Notes under the pieces: generated by a model
Seen by the model: the letters and a program-made list of their open reading frames with translations, nothing else
Told to the model about the DNA's origin: nothing
Databases searched by the model: none
Position numbers and translations under genes: made by a program
In this document: piece by piece, positions 13,337 through 22,289 of the stretch
Layout: every line of letters starts with the position of its first letter
Numbering within the stretch: the stretch's first letter is position 1
Assembly: GCA_900548115.1 (NCBI GenBank)
Contig: URJL01000026.1
Coordinates: 1 to 28,520, forward strand
Direction: 5' to 3'
DNA from: an uncultured Eubacteriales bacterium
Lineage (GTDB): Bacteria > Bacillota > Clostridia > Oscillospirales > CAG-382
Length of the DNA: 28,520 nt

Positions 13337-16300
13337 TCAAAGCTTCAAGCCCGTTTTCTTTTCCACCTCGCCGACATCGACCTTCAAGAAGCTCGACACA
13401 CCCTTTTCCTGCATGGTAACGCCGTAAAGACGGTCGGCGGCTTCCATACTGCCGCGGCGATGCGTGATGACGATAAACTGCGTTTCCTTGCTGTGGCGGC
13501 GCAGATATTCACCGAAGCGAACGACGTTTACGTCGTCGAGCGCCGCCTCGATCTCGTCGAAAATGTAAAACGGTGCGGGGTTTACGTTCAAAATGGCAAA
13601 ATAGAGCGCGATGGCGGTAAATGCCTGTTCGCCGCCCGAGAGCAGCGAAATGCTCTTGACCATTTTGCCCGGCGGCTGTACGTTGATCTCGATGCCCGAC
13701 TCCAAAACGTTCTCTTCATCGGAAATGACGATCGACGCGCTTCCGCCGCCGAAAAGCTCGGCAAACACCGCTCCGAACTGCTCGTTGATCCTGACGACCG
13801 CCTCACAAAACAGCTTTTTCATATCGGATTCCAGACGGCGAATGACGTTTTCAAGGCTTTTGCCCGAGCTTTCAAGATCGTTTATTTGTCCCGTCATGAA
13901 TTCGTAGCGCTCTTTGGTCTCTTTGTACTCTTCGACCGCCCCGACGTTTACGCTGCCCAAAGCGCGTATCTTGGCGCGCACCGAGGCAAGCTCGGCGTTG
14001 GATTCGCGCGTCGGCGGAGGATAATGCAGTGCCGCCGCGTCGGAATACGTAAGCTCGTATTCCTCCCAAAGCTTTGCCGTCAGCGTGTCGTATTCCTTTC
14101 GCCGCTCCTCCAGTACGCTTTCACAGCGGGTCAGCTCGCGGAAATAGACCTCTTTGTCGCGGGCAATGTCGTTCTGACGGACGCGAAGATCGTTTGTCTG
14201 CTTTTCCAAAAGCAAGAGCCGTTCGCGGCAGGCGTCGAATTTTTCGCGCTCAAGGGCGATCTCGCCGTCGAGCTTTTCCAAATCCTCGCTTCCGTGTTCA
14301 AGCGCTTCGCGAATGTCGCAAAGCCGCTTTTCCAGCTCCTCCTTTTCCCGACGAATCGCGTCGAGCTTTTCGTCGGTCTCGGCAAGGCGCGCCGTGACGG
14401 AGGAAAGAGCGCTTTTGGCGTTCTCCGCGTCTTTTCCGGCGGCGTAAAGCCGCATCTGCGCGTCGGTCTTTTCCTTTTGCGCCGCGTCGAATTCGTCGGC
14501 AAGGCGCTCGTAATTTTCTTTTTGCTCGGAAAGCTTTTTCTTCGCCTCGTCCTGCTCCGCCGTCAGTTTTTCGCGCTCGGCGGAAAGCTCCCTCAGGCGT
14601 TCTTTTCCGCCGAGAGAGTCGCCCGAAAGCTGTTCGCGGGCATGCTCGGCGCGCTTGCGGCAGGTCTCGACATGCTCGGTGTGCTGACGGATATCGCCCT
14701 CACAGCGATAGATCTGCGAAACACAGCTCTCCAGATCGTTTTGGATTGAATCGACAAATTGCTGGGATTCGGCGCGGGCTTCCGAAAGCTCTTTCATGCG
14801 GTCGGTGATCTTTTTCGCGTCACGAAGACAATTTTCGATTTTCTCGGCAAGCGCTTCGATGTCCGCTCCGCGCGAGAGCGCACCCGTGCGGTTTGCCGCC
14901 GAGCCGCCCGTATAAGAGCCGCCCGCGTTGATCAATTGACCGTCGAGCGTTACGATGCGGCAGCGAAAACGGTATTTCCGCGCGATGACCGAAGCGTTGT
15001 CGATGTTGTCGACGACCACCGTGCGCCCGAGAAGATATTCGGCGACAATGTCGTATTTTTTATCGCAATGGATAAGCTTTGAGCCGATTCCGACAAAGCC
15101 CTTTTCGCGCCCGATGCCTGGTTCGTCCAAAATGCCCGCGCGGATCGACGTAAGCGGCAGAAAGGTCGCGCGTCCCGCTCCGTGTTCCTTTAAGTATCGG
15201 ATCGCGCCCTTGGCGCTGTCCTCGTTTTCAACCACGATATTGGTGACGGCGGCACCGAGCGCCGTCTCGATGGCGGTGACATATTCGCCCGAAACGGTGA
15301 TAAGCGAAGAAACGGGGCCGCAGATACCCGCAAGAGAGGCGTTCATGACCGCCTTTACGCTCCCCGGGAAGCCCTCGAGCAAGCGTTCCATGCGCTCGAG
15401 CGTTTCCTTGCGCTCCTTCGCCGCGACATAGGACGCGGCAATCTCGTTTTTCTGCCGCATGAGTTCTTCGTGCTCGCGGGCATAATCGGCAAGATTTTTT
15501 TCCTCTTCGGCAAGGCTCTCGTTCAGCTCTTTCCGCTCTTCTTCGGCGGCTTTTTTCCGCTCGGTCGCGGCGGCAAGATATTCGCGCGCCTTTTCTTCCT
15601 CTTCACCCGCTTTTTTGATTTCTTCTTCGATAAAGGCGCGGCGGTCCGCGGCGCTCTTTTCGTCGTTTTCGGCGGCGGAGGAGCTGATTCGGTTGGCAAT
15701 GAGCGCTTCCTCACGCGCGCGGATGTCCTCTTCGGAAAGCGAAATTTCGTTTTCCGCCGCGTCGAGCGCCCTTTGGTGCGCGGCAAGGGCTTCATCCTTT
15801 GCCTTCTCGTCCTCGTTTGCCGCAAGGAGCGCCGCTTCCGCCTTTTCCAAAAGGGCGCGGTTTTCGTCCCGCTGTGCCGAAAGACGGGCCTTTTCGCCCT
15901 CGGAAAGCAGTTTTTTCTCGGTGTCGAGCGCCGAAAGACGGTCGGTGAAATGACGGATATCGTTTTCCGAAAGAGCGGCTTTGGCGGCAAGGTCGTTTTT
16001 CTTTGTCTCGAGAGAAGCGATATTCTCGCGCAGAAGCTCGGTTTCGGAGTTTTTCGCCATGCGTTCGTCCGAAAGGGCGTTCCAGTGTTCCTCCGCCTCG
16101 TCCGCCTCCCGCTGTTTCGCCTCGTATTGCTCGCGCGCTTTTTCGGTTCGGCTTTCGAAATCCTCGGCTTCGGCGGCGGCTTTTGCCACGCGGTCGACCC
16201 AAAGACCGACCTCCAGTTCTTTTTTGCGATCGGCGAGAACCAGATACTTTTTCGCGTTTTCCGACGCTTTTTCAAGCGGTCCGAGCCGTCCCTCGATCTC

Positions 16301-16897
16301 CGAGACGATGTCGCGCAGACGCACAAGATTCGCCTCGGTATCCTCCAGCTTTTTTTCCGCGTCGTTTTTGCGGTAGCGGAATTTGGAGATGCCGGCGGCT
16401 TCTTCGAAAATATGCCGCCGTTCGTCCGACTTTTGCGAAATGACCTCGCTGATCTTGCCCTGACCGATGACCGAATAGCCCTCGCGTCCGATACCGGTGT
16501 TTAAGAAAAGCTCGTAAATATCCTTCAGTCTCGATGTTTTGTCGTTGATCTTATATTCGCTGTCCCCCGAACGGAAATATTTTCGGGTGATCTTTACTTC
16601 CTCGTGCTCGTCGGGCAAAGCGCCGTCGCGGTTGTCGAGAATCAGCGATACCTCACAGAATCCCGTTTGCTGGCGTTTGGCGGTGCCGCTGAAAATGACA
16701 TCCTCCATCTTCTGACCGCGCATGGCTTTGGCGGACATTTCGCCCAAAACCCAGCGCACCGCGTCGGAAATATTGGATTTTCCGCTGCCGTTCGGTCCGA
16801 CGATGGCGGTTATGCCTTTTTCGAAATCCAGTCTTGTTTTATCCGGAAAAGACTTAAAGCCTCGCATTTCAAGCGCTTTTAAGTGCAATCGGTTCAC
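13337..16897 (-). CDS. smc: Chromosome segregation SMC ATPase
   Basis: A 1186-residue condensin subunit of normal length. It has Walker A GPNGSGKS (34-41), a coiled coil from about 165, a hinge around 505-660 (LEGFPGSVKAVM; TFLPLTSIR; GGSYTGGS), a returning coiled coil and the C-terminal head with signature LLSGGEQAFTAIAL and Walker B FYIFDEIEAALDD. Its MukB-like dimers organise DNA with ScpA and ScpB, which are not in this window. It starts at a GTG (16897) that overlaps the TGA of the radical SAM gene by 4 bp; the resulting N-terminus, (M)NRLHLKALEMRGFKSFPDKT, fits the family. The coiled coils give long antisense frames that are not genes. Confidence 0.97.
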   Translation of the reverse strand: MNRLHLKALEMRGFKSFPDKTRLDFEKGITAIVGPNGSGKSNISDAVRWVLGEMSAKAMRGQKMEDVIFSGTAKRQQTGFCEVSLILDNRDGALPDEHEEVKITRKYFRSGDSEYKINDKTSRLKDIYELFLNTGIGREGYSVIGQGKISEVISQKSDERRHIFEEAAGISKFRYRKNDAEKKLEDTEANLVRLRDIVSEIEGRLGPLEKASENAKKYLVLADRKKELEVGLWVDRVAKAAAEAEDFESRTEKAREQYEAKQREADEAEEHWNALSDERMAKNSETELLRENIASLETKKNDLAAKAALSENDIRHFTDRLSALDTEKKLLSEGEKARLSAQRDENRALLEKAEAALLAANEDEKAKDEALAAHQRALDAAENEISLSEEDIRAREEALIANRISSSAAENDEKSAADRRAFIEEEIKKAGEEEEKAREYLAAATERKKAAEEERKELNESLAEEEKNLADYAREHEELMRQKNEIAASYVAAKERKETLERMERLLEGFPGSVKAVMNASLAGICGPVSSLITVSGEYVTAIETALGAAVTNIVVENEDSAKGAIRYLKEHGAGRATFLPLTSIRAGILDEPGIGREKGFVGIGSKLIHCDKKYDIVAEYLLGRTVVVDNIDNASVIARKYRFRCRIVTLDGQLINAGGSYTGGSAANRTGALSRGADIEALAEKIENCLRDAKKITDRMKELSEARAESQQFVDSIQNDLESCVSQIYRCEGDIRQHTEHVETCRKRAEHAREQLSGDSLGGKERLRELSAEREKLTAEQDEAKKKLSEQKENYERLADEFDAAQKEKTDAQMRLYAAGKDAENAKSALSSVTARLAETDEKLDAIRREKEELEKRLCDIREALEHGSEDLEKLDGEIALEREKFDACRERLLLLEKQTNDLRVRQNDIARDKEVYFRELTRCESVLEERRKEYDTLTAKLWEEYELTYSDAAALHYPPPTRESNAELASVRAKIRALGSVNVGAVEEYKETKERYEFMTGQINDLESSGKSLENVIRRLESDMKKLFCEAVVRINEQFGAVFAELFGGGSASIVISDEENVLESGIEINVQPPGKMVKSISLLSGGEQAFTAIALYFAILNVNPAPFYIFDEIEAALDDVNVVRFGEYLRRHSKETQFIVITHRRGSMEAADRLYGVTMQEKGVSSFLKVDVGEVEKKTGLKL

Positions 16898-17982
16898 TTC
16901 CTTTTTGTCGGTTTGAAAATTTTATCGTTTTTTTCGTTTTCGGCGACGGTCGAGAGAGAAAACGAGAAGGGGGAAAGACCGTCCTTTTCCTCCCACAAAA
17001 TACGGGAAAGCTCCGCTCCCCGCTCGCGGCAGAGGCGGAAAAGCTCTTTTTTGTTACAGCCCTTTTGCCCGCCGAGCTTCGAAACGTCGCCGCGCGGACA
17101 GGTGATCTTCAAACTAAACGCACCGTGCGGCAGGGAAAGCGCCGAAAGACTCTTTATAAGCCTTCGCCGATACACCTCGCCCGCGCACAGCTCGCCGAAG
17201 GCGGGGTGCGTTATGCCGAGAATCGGCTGTTTTGTCTTCCCATTCGTACTGCCCGAATAAAGCCCGACGCGCAGAAGCCGAACGCCGCCGTCGAGAAAGA
17301 TCTCATAGCAGTCCGCCGCGCGCTCCGTCGCGTCGGAAAGGGTAAGCGGTATGTATTCGCCCCGCAGCGCCATTTTGTAAAGCGGCGTATCGGGAAAGAC
17401 GGCGGTCGGATAAAGGCGCGCCTCGCGCGCCCCCATGCGTACGATGTCGCGCGCGGTTTTTCTCTCGCTTTCCGCCGTCGAAAGGGGCAGCCCGAGCATC
17501 ATCTGCCCGCCGAGAACGAAGCCCGCCGACACGATCTTTTCGCACGCGCGCTCGGTGTCGCGCACCGTGTGTCCCCTGCCCGCCGCGCGAAGAACGCGCT
17601 CATCGGTCGACTGGATTCCCAGCTCGATATGCCGCACGCCGTAATGCTTCAGGATCGAAAGAATCTCGTCGTCGATATAATCGGGGCGGGTGGAAATGCG
17701 GATCGATCCGACCCGCCCGCTCTCGACGTAAGAAAACGCGTCGGAAAGAAGGCGCACCATTGTTCCCCGTTCGATCCCCGTAAAGCTCCCGCCGAAAAAG
17801 GCAATTTCACACTCCGCGTCCTTTTCGACCGTCGAAAGGGCGTTTTCGATCTCGAAAGCGATGTCCCGATCGGCGGCTTCGCTTTTCCCCGTTATGGTCT
17901 TTTGGTCGCAGAAAACGCAGGCGTGCGGACAGCCCTCGTGCGGGATAAAAAGGGGAATGTTGACCTTTCTCATTCGGGTCAT
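16894..17982 (-). CDS. Radical SAM protein (Elp3/COG1243-like) between rnc and smc
   Basis: A protein of about 362 residues with NIPLFIPHEGCPHACVFCDQKTITG near the start, giving the C-x3-C-x2-C cluster motif. Further blocks are EIAFFGGSFTGIE, RPDYIDDEIL, RHIELGIQSTDERVL, RGHT and GLYSGSTNGK. It resembles radical SAM proteins that lie beside rnc and smc in many Clostridia and are distant relatives of Elp3; function is unknown. I chose the ATG at 17982, which overlaps the rnc stop as ATGA; the ATG three codons later (17973) gives MRKVNIPLF, the commoner family start, and is equally possible because neither has a strong ribosome site. Confidence 0.85.
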   Translation of the reverse strand: MTRMRKVNIPLFIPHEGCPHACVFCDQKTITGKSEAADRDIAFEIENALSTVEKDAECEIAFFGGSFTGIERGTMVRLLSDAFSYVESGRVGSIRISTRPDYIDDEILSILKHYGVRHIELGIQSTDERVLRAAGRGHTVRDTERACEKIVSAGFVLGGQMMLGLPLSTAESERKTARDIVRMGAREARLYPTAVFPDTPLYKMALRGEYIPLTLSDATERAADCYEIFLDGGVRLLRVGLYSGSTNGKTKQPILGITHPAFGELCAGEVYRRRLIKSLSALSLPHGAFSLKITCPRGDVSKLGGQKGCNKKELFRLCRERGAELSRILWEEKDGLSPFSFSLSTVAENEKNDKIFKPTKRK

Positions 17983-18719
17983 TCGGACTTTTCGGGAATA
18001 ACGCCGAACAAGATCAGCGCCTCGCGCGCGGCGCACTGCTCCGCTTCGCGCTTGGTCCCGCCTTTTCCGCGCCCGATGACGTTGTTATTCAGGCGCACCT
18101 CGAACGAAAAGCTCCGATCGTGCGCCGGTCCCTCCTCGCCCGTGAGGACATATTCCAAAATATCCCCGCGGTTTTGCTGGACAAACTGCTGGAGCAGCGT
18201 TTTGCAGTCCTCGCCGTTTCCGTGTGAGGCAAGCTCGCGGATCTTTTCGACAAGATACGGCAGCGCAAAATCCCGCGCGGCACGATAGCCGCCGTCAAGA
18301 TAGATCGCCGCCAAAATCGCCTCGAAAATATCCGCCAGAATCGAACGGCGCTGACGCCCGTGGGTCAGCTCCTCGCCGTGACCGATGCGCAGAAAATCCC
18401 CGCCCGAAAAGGTTTTGGTATATTCAAAAAGCGCTCCCTCGCACACGGCGGCGGCGCGGATCTTGGTAAGCTCGCCCTCGGCAAAATGGCGGTAATGCTC
18501 GAAAAGATAATCCGACGCGATGATGGAAAGCACCGAATCGCCCAAAAATTCGAGCCGTTCGTAGCTTTCCACACGGTCGTCCCCCCGCGCGTGAAGCTCG
18601 TTCGCATACGACGAATGGGTGAGCGCCGTCTCGATCAGACGGCGGTTTTTAAAAGCGTATCCGATCCGTTTTTCCAAAATTTCGATGGGAAACGGATACT
18701 GCGTTGTTTCCTTCTGCAT
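17979..18719 (-). CDS. rnc: Ribonuclease III
   Basis: A 246-residue double-strand-specific endoribonuclease acting in rRNA processing and mRNA decay. The catalytic signature ERLEFLGDSVL is at 54-64, and DIFEAILAAIYLDGG supplies the second acidic pair. The C-terminal double-stranded RNA binding domain runs from about 170 (KTLLQQFVQQ; FEVRLNNNVIGRGKGGTKREAEQCAAREAL). AAAGGA lies 7 nt before the ATG. The gene overlaps the radical SAM gene by 4 bp. Its upstream leader contains palindromic tandem repeats (18760-18834). In many Firmicutes acpP lies between plsX/fab genes and rnc; it is absent here. Confidence 0.97.
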   Translation of the reverse strand: MQKETTQYPFPIEILEKRIGYAFKNRRLIETALTHSSYANELHARGDDRVESYERLEFLGDSVLSIIASDYLFEHYRHFAEGELTKIRAAAVCEGALFEYTKTFSGGDFLRIGHGEELTHGRQRRSILADIFEAILAAIYLDGGYRAARDFALPYLVEKIRELASHGNGEDCKTLLQQFVQQNRGDILEYVLTGEEGPAHDRSFSFEVRLNNNVIGRGKGGTKREAEQCAAREALILFGVIPEKSE

Positions 18720-18759
18720 AACAGAATCCTTTCATGACAGCCGCAAAGGGGCAAAACTC

Positions 18760-18834
18760 TTTGCTTAGCAAACTTCTTTGCTTAGCAAACTTCTTTGCTT
18801 AGCAAACTTATTTGCTTAGCAAATTTCTTTGCTT
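18760..18834. repeat. Palindromic 17-bp tandem repeat upstream of rnc
   Basis: Four near-identical units TTTGCTTAGCAAACTTC begin at 18760, 18777, 18794 and 18811, with a partial fifth at 18828-18834. Unit 3 ends CTTA and unit 4 ends TTTC. Each holds a 13-bp palindrome TTTGCT-T-AGCAAA, so units can fold alone or pair with one another. It fills most of the 125-bp gap between plsX and rnc. Confidence 0.93.
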
Positions 18835-18844
18835 AAAAGAAGAG

Positions 18845-19837
18845 TTACTCGCCGTGTCGGCACATTTCGGCAAAATCGTCGATGATGCCCGATTCGGCAT
18901 AATCCTTTGCCTGCAAGATACAGCGGCGAATGCTCTTTTCGTTCGAGCTTCCGTGCGCCTTGATGACGGGCTTTGAAATACCGAGAAACGGCGCGCCGCC
19001 GTGTTCGGAATAATCCATTTTCTTTTTTAAAGAATCGATGCTGTCCTTTACCAGAACCGCGCCGACCTTGGTGCGGGCGTTGCGGAAGAAGATATCCTTG
19101 AGCGTTTTTTTGATAAACAGCCCGAAGCCCTCGCACAGCTTTAATACGATATTTCCGGTGAAGCCGTCGCAGACGATCACATCGGCTTTCCCTTCGGGCA
19201 CGTCGCGCCCCTCGATGTTGCCGATGAAATGAAGATCGGATTCCTTCAGAAGCACGTGCGCCTCGCGGTAAAGCTCGGTTCCCTTCTTTTCCTCCGTGCC
19301 GTTGTTGATAAGACCCACCTTCGGATCGCCCACTTTCATGACTCTTCGCATGAAAAGGTCGCCCATCCGCGCAAAATCGAGAAGATGCTCGGGCAAAACG
19401 TCGGTATTGGCGCCCGCGTCAACCAAAAGCATGGGCTTTCCGAGCGGAATGATCGCGCCGAGCGCGGCGCGGCGCATTCCCTTGATACGGCGCACGATGA
19501 GCGTCGCGCCCGTAAAGAGCGCGCCCGTGTTGCCGGCGCTGACAACCGCGTCGCCCTTGCCCTCCGCCAAAAGGCGCAGAGCCGTCGGCATAGAGGCGTC
19601 CTTTTTTTCCTTCATGACACAGCCCGGCTCGTCGTCCATCGTGACGGGCGCGTCGGGTGTATGATAGATCGAAACGCGCTCGTCGGGCAATTTGTTTTCG
19701 CGCAGGATTTTGCGGATCTTATGCTCGTCGCCGACCAAAAGAACCTCTACGCCGTGTTCGGCGGCTCCCGTCGCCGCGCCCTTGACAATCGCCTCGGGGG
19801 CGTTGTCTCCGCTCATGCAGTCTACGATAATTCTCAT
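18845..19837 (-). CDS. plsX: Phosphate acyltransferase PlsX
   Basis: A 330-residue peripheral membrane enzyme that turns acyl-ACP into acyl-phosphate for phospholipid synthesis. It begins MRIIVDCMSGDNAPEAIVKGA and shows AVVSAGNTGALFTGATLIV, LLVDAGANTDVLPEHLLDFARMG, VGLINNGTEEKKGT, HFIGNIEGRD, ADVIVCDGFTGNIVLKLCEG and the C-terminal GAPFLGISKPVIKAHGSS. AGGAGG is present 7 nt before the ATG. It starts 13 bp after topA, so the two are cotranscribed. The downstream gap to rnc holds the tandem repeat. Confidence 0.96.
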   Translation of the reverse strand: MRIIVDCMSGDNAPEAIVKGAATGAAEHGVEVLLVGDEHKIRKILRENKLPDERVSIYHTPDAPVTMDDEPGCVMKEKKDASMPTALRLLAEGKGDAVVSAGNTGALFTGATLIVRRIKGMRRAALGAIIPLGKPMLLVDAGANTDVLPEHLLDFARMGDLFMRRVMKVGDPKVGLINNGTEEKKGTELYREAHVLLKESDLHFIGNIEGRDVPEGKADVIVCDGFTGNIVLKLCEGFGLFIKKTLKDIFFRNARTKVGAVLVKDSIDSLKKKMDYSEHGGAPFLGISKPVIKAHGSSNEKSIRRCILQAKDYAESGIIDDFAEMCRHGE

Positions 19838-19850
19838 TCTTTTCGCCTCC

Positions 19851-22142
19851 TTACGCCTTGTTTTCGGGCTTTTCCACCGTTTTGGTAAAGCCGCAGGATT
19901 CGTTCAGACAGTATATTAAATCTTTTCCCTTCTTTTTCAAAAGAAGTCCGCCGCACTCGGGACATTTTTCCTCCTGCGGGATATCCCATGTCGAAAACTT
20001 GCATTCGGGATATTTTTCACAGCTGTAAAAGACGCTCTTTTTGCGCCCGTGCTTGATGAGTATCTTCGAGCCGCAAAGCGGACACGGAACGTTCAGATCT
20101 TTGTTGATGGGCTTGGTACTGCGGCATTCGGGATAATTGGCGCAGGCATAGAAATTGCCGTAGCGTCCGCGCCGAATGACCATCGGTCCGCCGCACACGT
20201 CGCATTTGATATCATCGGGTGCAGGGGTCGCGCCCGTGTTTTCGGCTCCCTCGCCCTTCACGATGACATTGCCGTCCTTGTCGATCGGCTTTGTGTTGCG
20301 GCAGGCGGGATAATTCGGGCAGGCGGCAAATTTGCCGAAGCGTCCGTTTTTGATGACCATGCGGCTGCCGCATTTTTCGCAGACGATATCGGTCTCCTCG
20401 GCGGCAAGCTTGTAATCGCCCTTGTCGATGTTATCCTCGGCGTTTTTCAAAAGCACCGCAAAATCCTTGTAAAAGTCGGAAAGAACGGTCTCCATGTCGG
20501 TCTTTCCGTTTTCCACGCGGTCGAGCTTTTCTTCCATTTCGGCGGTGAAGCCGTAATCGACCACCTCGGCGAAATAATCCATCATCAATTTGGTCGTCAT
20601 CTCGCCGAGCGGGGAGGGCACAAGCGACTTTCCGTCGCGCTCGACATAGCCGCGCTGAATAATGGTCGTAATGGTCGGAGTGTAGGTCGAAGGACGTCCG
20701 ATTCCTTTTTCCTCCAGCACTTTGATAAGCGTCGCTTCGTTGTAGCGCGCCGGGGGCTTTGTGAAATGCTGCGAAGGGTCGAGCTTCGTGAGAGTCAGAA
20801 CGTCGCCCGCTGCGACCTCGGGAAGGCGGGCTTCCTTTTCGTCCTCTTCTTTTTGCGAATCCTCGTCCTTTTCTTCCTTGGCTTCTTCATAAACCGCCAT
20901 AAAGCCGGGGTGCTTTACCGTGTAGCCCGAGCTGCGGAAAATATAGCCCGCGTTTTCGATGTCGATGGTCACGGTGTCCAAAAGAGCCGATTCCATCTGC
21001 GAAGCGATGAAGCGATCCCAGATGAGTTTATACAGCTTGAAAAGCTCGGGCGAAAGATACGGCTTTACGAGCGACGGTTCGAGCGAAAGATCGGCGGGAC
21101 GGATGGCTTCGTGCGCGTCCTGTGCGCCGGCGCGAAGCTTATACACTCTGCGCGTTTTGGGCACATAATCCGCGCCGTATTTCTGCTCGATATATTGCTT
21201 TGCCGCGTCCGCCGCAATGTCGGACACGCGAAGCGAGTCGGTACGCATATAGGTGATAAGACCGCGCGTACCCAGCTCTCCGAGCGAAACACCTTCGTAC
21301 AGCTCCTGCGCAAGGCGCGCCGTGCGCTCCGAACGGAAGCCGAAACGGCGGTTTGCCTCCTGATGGAGCGTGGAGGTGATAAAGGGCGGCGCGGGGTTGT
21401 TGACCCGCACGGCTTTTTTGATATTGCCGACCTTGAAAACGCCGTTTTCGACCGCGTTTACGACGGTGTCGGCTTCCTCTTTGTCATGCAGCTCTTTTTT
21501 GCCGTTTTTGTCGCCGTAGAAGGAGGCGCGGAGCGCGCCGCCGTCGGTTTTGAGATAAGCGGCGATCTTCCAGAATTCCTCGGGCTTAAAGGCGCGGATC
21601 TCGTTCTCGCGCTCGACCACGATGCGGGTCGCGACCGACTGAACGCGTCCGGCGGAAAGTCCGCTTTTGATCTTCTTCCACAGAATCGGGCTGACCTTGT
21701 AGCCCACGATACGGTCTAAGATACGGCGCGCCTGCTGAGCGTCGACCAGATTCATATTGATGTCGGTCGGGCTTTTGATGGCGGCTTTGACAGCGGGCTT
21801 TGTGATCTCGTTAAAGGTCACGCGCTTTGCCTTGGGGTTGCCGTAAAGCCCTAGAACATTGGCAAGATGCCACGAAATGGCCTCTCCCTCGCGGTCGGGG
21901 TCGGCGGCAAGATAAACGGTCGTCGCGTTTTTTGCCTCTTTCTTCAATTCATTGATGAGCGGACCTTTTCCGCGGATGTTGATGTATTTCGGCGCGAAGC
22001 CGTTTTCGATGTCGATGCCGAAGGTGCTCTTCGGAAGGTCGCGCACGTGACCCTTGGAGGCGATCACCTTGTAGCCCTTTCCGAGATATCCCTTGATCGT
22101 GCTTGCTTTGGAGGGAGACTCCACAATAACGAGATTTGACAC
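19851..22142 (-). CDS. topA: DNA topoisomerase I
   Basis: A 763-residue type IA topoisomerase that relaxes negative supercoils. The TOPRIM domain (VIVESPSKASTIKGYLGKGY; DPDREGEAI at 81-89) is followed by the catalytic core with active-site Tyr298 in LITYMRTDSLRVS. The C-terminus carries four zinc-ribbon segments of the CxxC ... CxxxxxC type: CEKCGSRM, CDVCGGPM, CPLCGSKI and CPECGGLL, each with GRFGKFAACPNYPAC-like second halves; the last is shortest. The start is GTG at 22142 with AGGAGG 6 nt upstream. It follows dprA by 147 bp, the usual dprA-topA order. Confidence 0.98.
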   Translation of the reverse strand: MSNLVIVESPSKASTIKGYLGKGYKVIASKGHVRDLPKSTFGIDIENGFAPKYINIRGKGPLINELKKEAKNATTVYLAADPDREGEAISWHLANVLGLYGNPKAKRVTFNEITKPAVKAAIKSPTDINMNLVDAQQARRILDRIVGYKVSPILWKKIKSGLSAGRVQSVATRIVVERENEIRAFKPEEFWKIAAYLKTDGGALRASFYGDKNGKKELHDKEEADTVVNAVENGVFKVGNIKKAVRVNNPAPPFITSTLHQEANRRFGFRSERTARLAQELYEGVSLGELGTRGLITYMRTDSLRVSDIAADAAKQYIEQKYGADYVPKTRRVYKLRAGAQDAHEAIRPADLSLEPSLVKPYLSPELFKLYKLIWDRFIASQMESALLDTVTIDIENAGYIFRSSGYTVKHPGFMAVYEEAKEEKDEDSQKEEDEKEARLPEVAAGDVLTLTKLDPSQHFTKPPARYNEATLIKVLEEKGIGRPSTYTPTITTIIQRGYVERDGKSLVPSPLGEMTTKLMMDYFAEVVDYGFTAEMEEKLDRVENGKTDMETVLSDFYKDFAVLLKNAEDNIDKGDYKLAAEETDIVCEKCGSRMVIKNGRFGKFAACPNYPACRNTKPIDKDGNVIVKGEGAENTGATPAPDDIKCDVCGGPMVIRRGRYGNFYACANYPECRSTKPINKDLNVPCPLCGSKILIKHGRKKSVFYSCEKYPECKFSTWDIPQEEKCPECGGLLLKKKGKDLIYCLNESCGFTKTVEKPENKA

Positions 22143-22289
22143 GTTTTTCCTCCTGAATTCAGATGTATTGGTTTTAGGATAAATTGTATTTTAAGCAATA
22201 ACCGCGGTGTAAGCTTTTTTGTTTTCGATCGGGCGCAAAAAGTCTTTAAAATTTCGGCGGATCTTTTGGGGGCTTCGCCCCAAAGTCCG
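22143..22289 (-). other. Spacer between dprA and topA
   Basis: It holds a GC-rich inverted repeat, CTTTTGGGGGC/GCCCCAAAG (about 22263-22285), directly after the dprA stop and without a following T-run. An AT-rich stretch (about 22165-22200) precedes topA and could hold a weak promoter. I see no gene. Confidence 0.45.

Noticed and set aside
13460..16504. Long plus-strand open frames (429 and 344 codons) opposite smc
   Set aside because: They are antisense to a complete smc. The biased codon use of its coiled coils removes stops on the other strand; the translations have no recognisable domains and no ribosome sites.
18760..18834. CRISPR array
   Set aside because: Units are contiguous 17-mers without unique spacers, and no cas genes are present.
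20049..21719. 556-codon plus-strand open frame opposite topA
   Set aside because: Antisense shadow of an intact topA with all motifs; its translation is not like any family.
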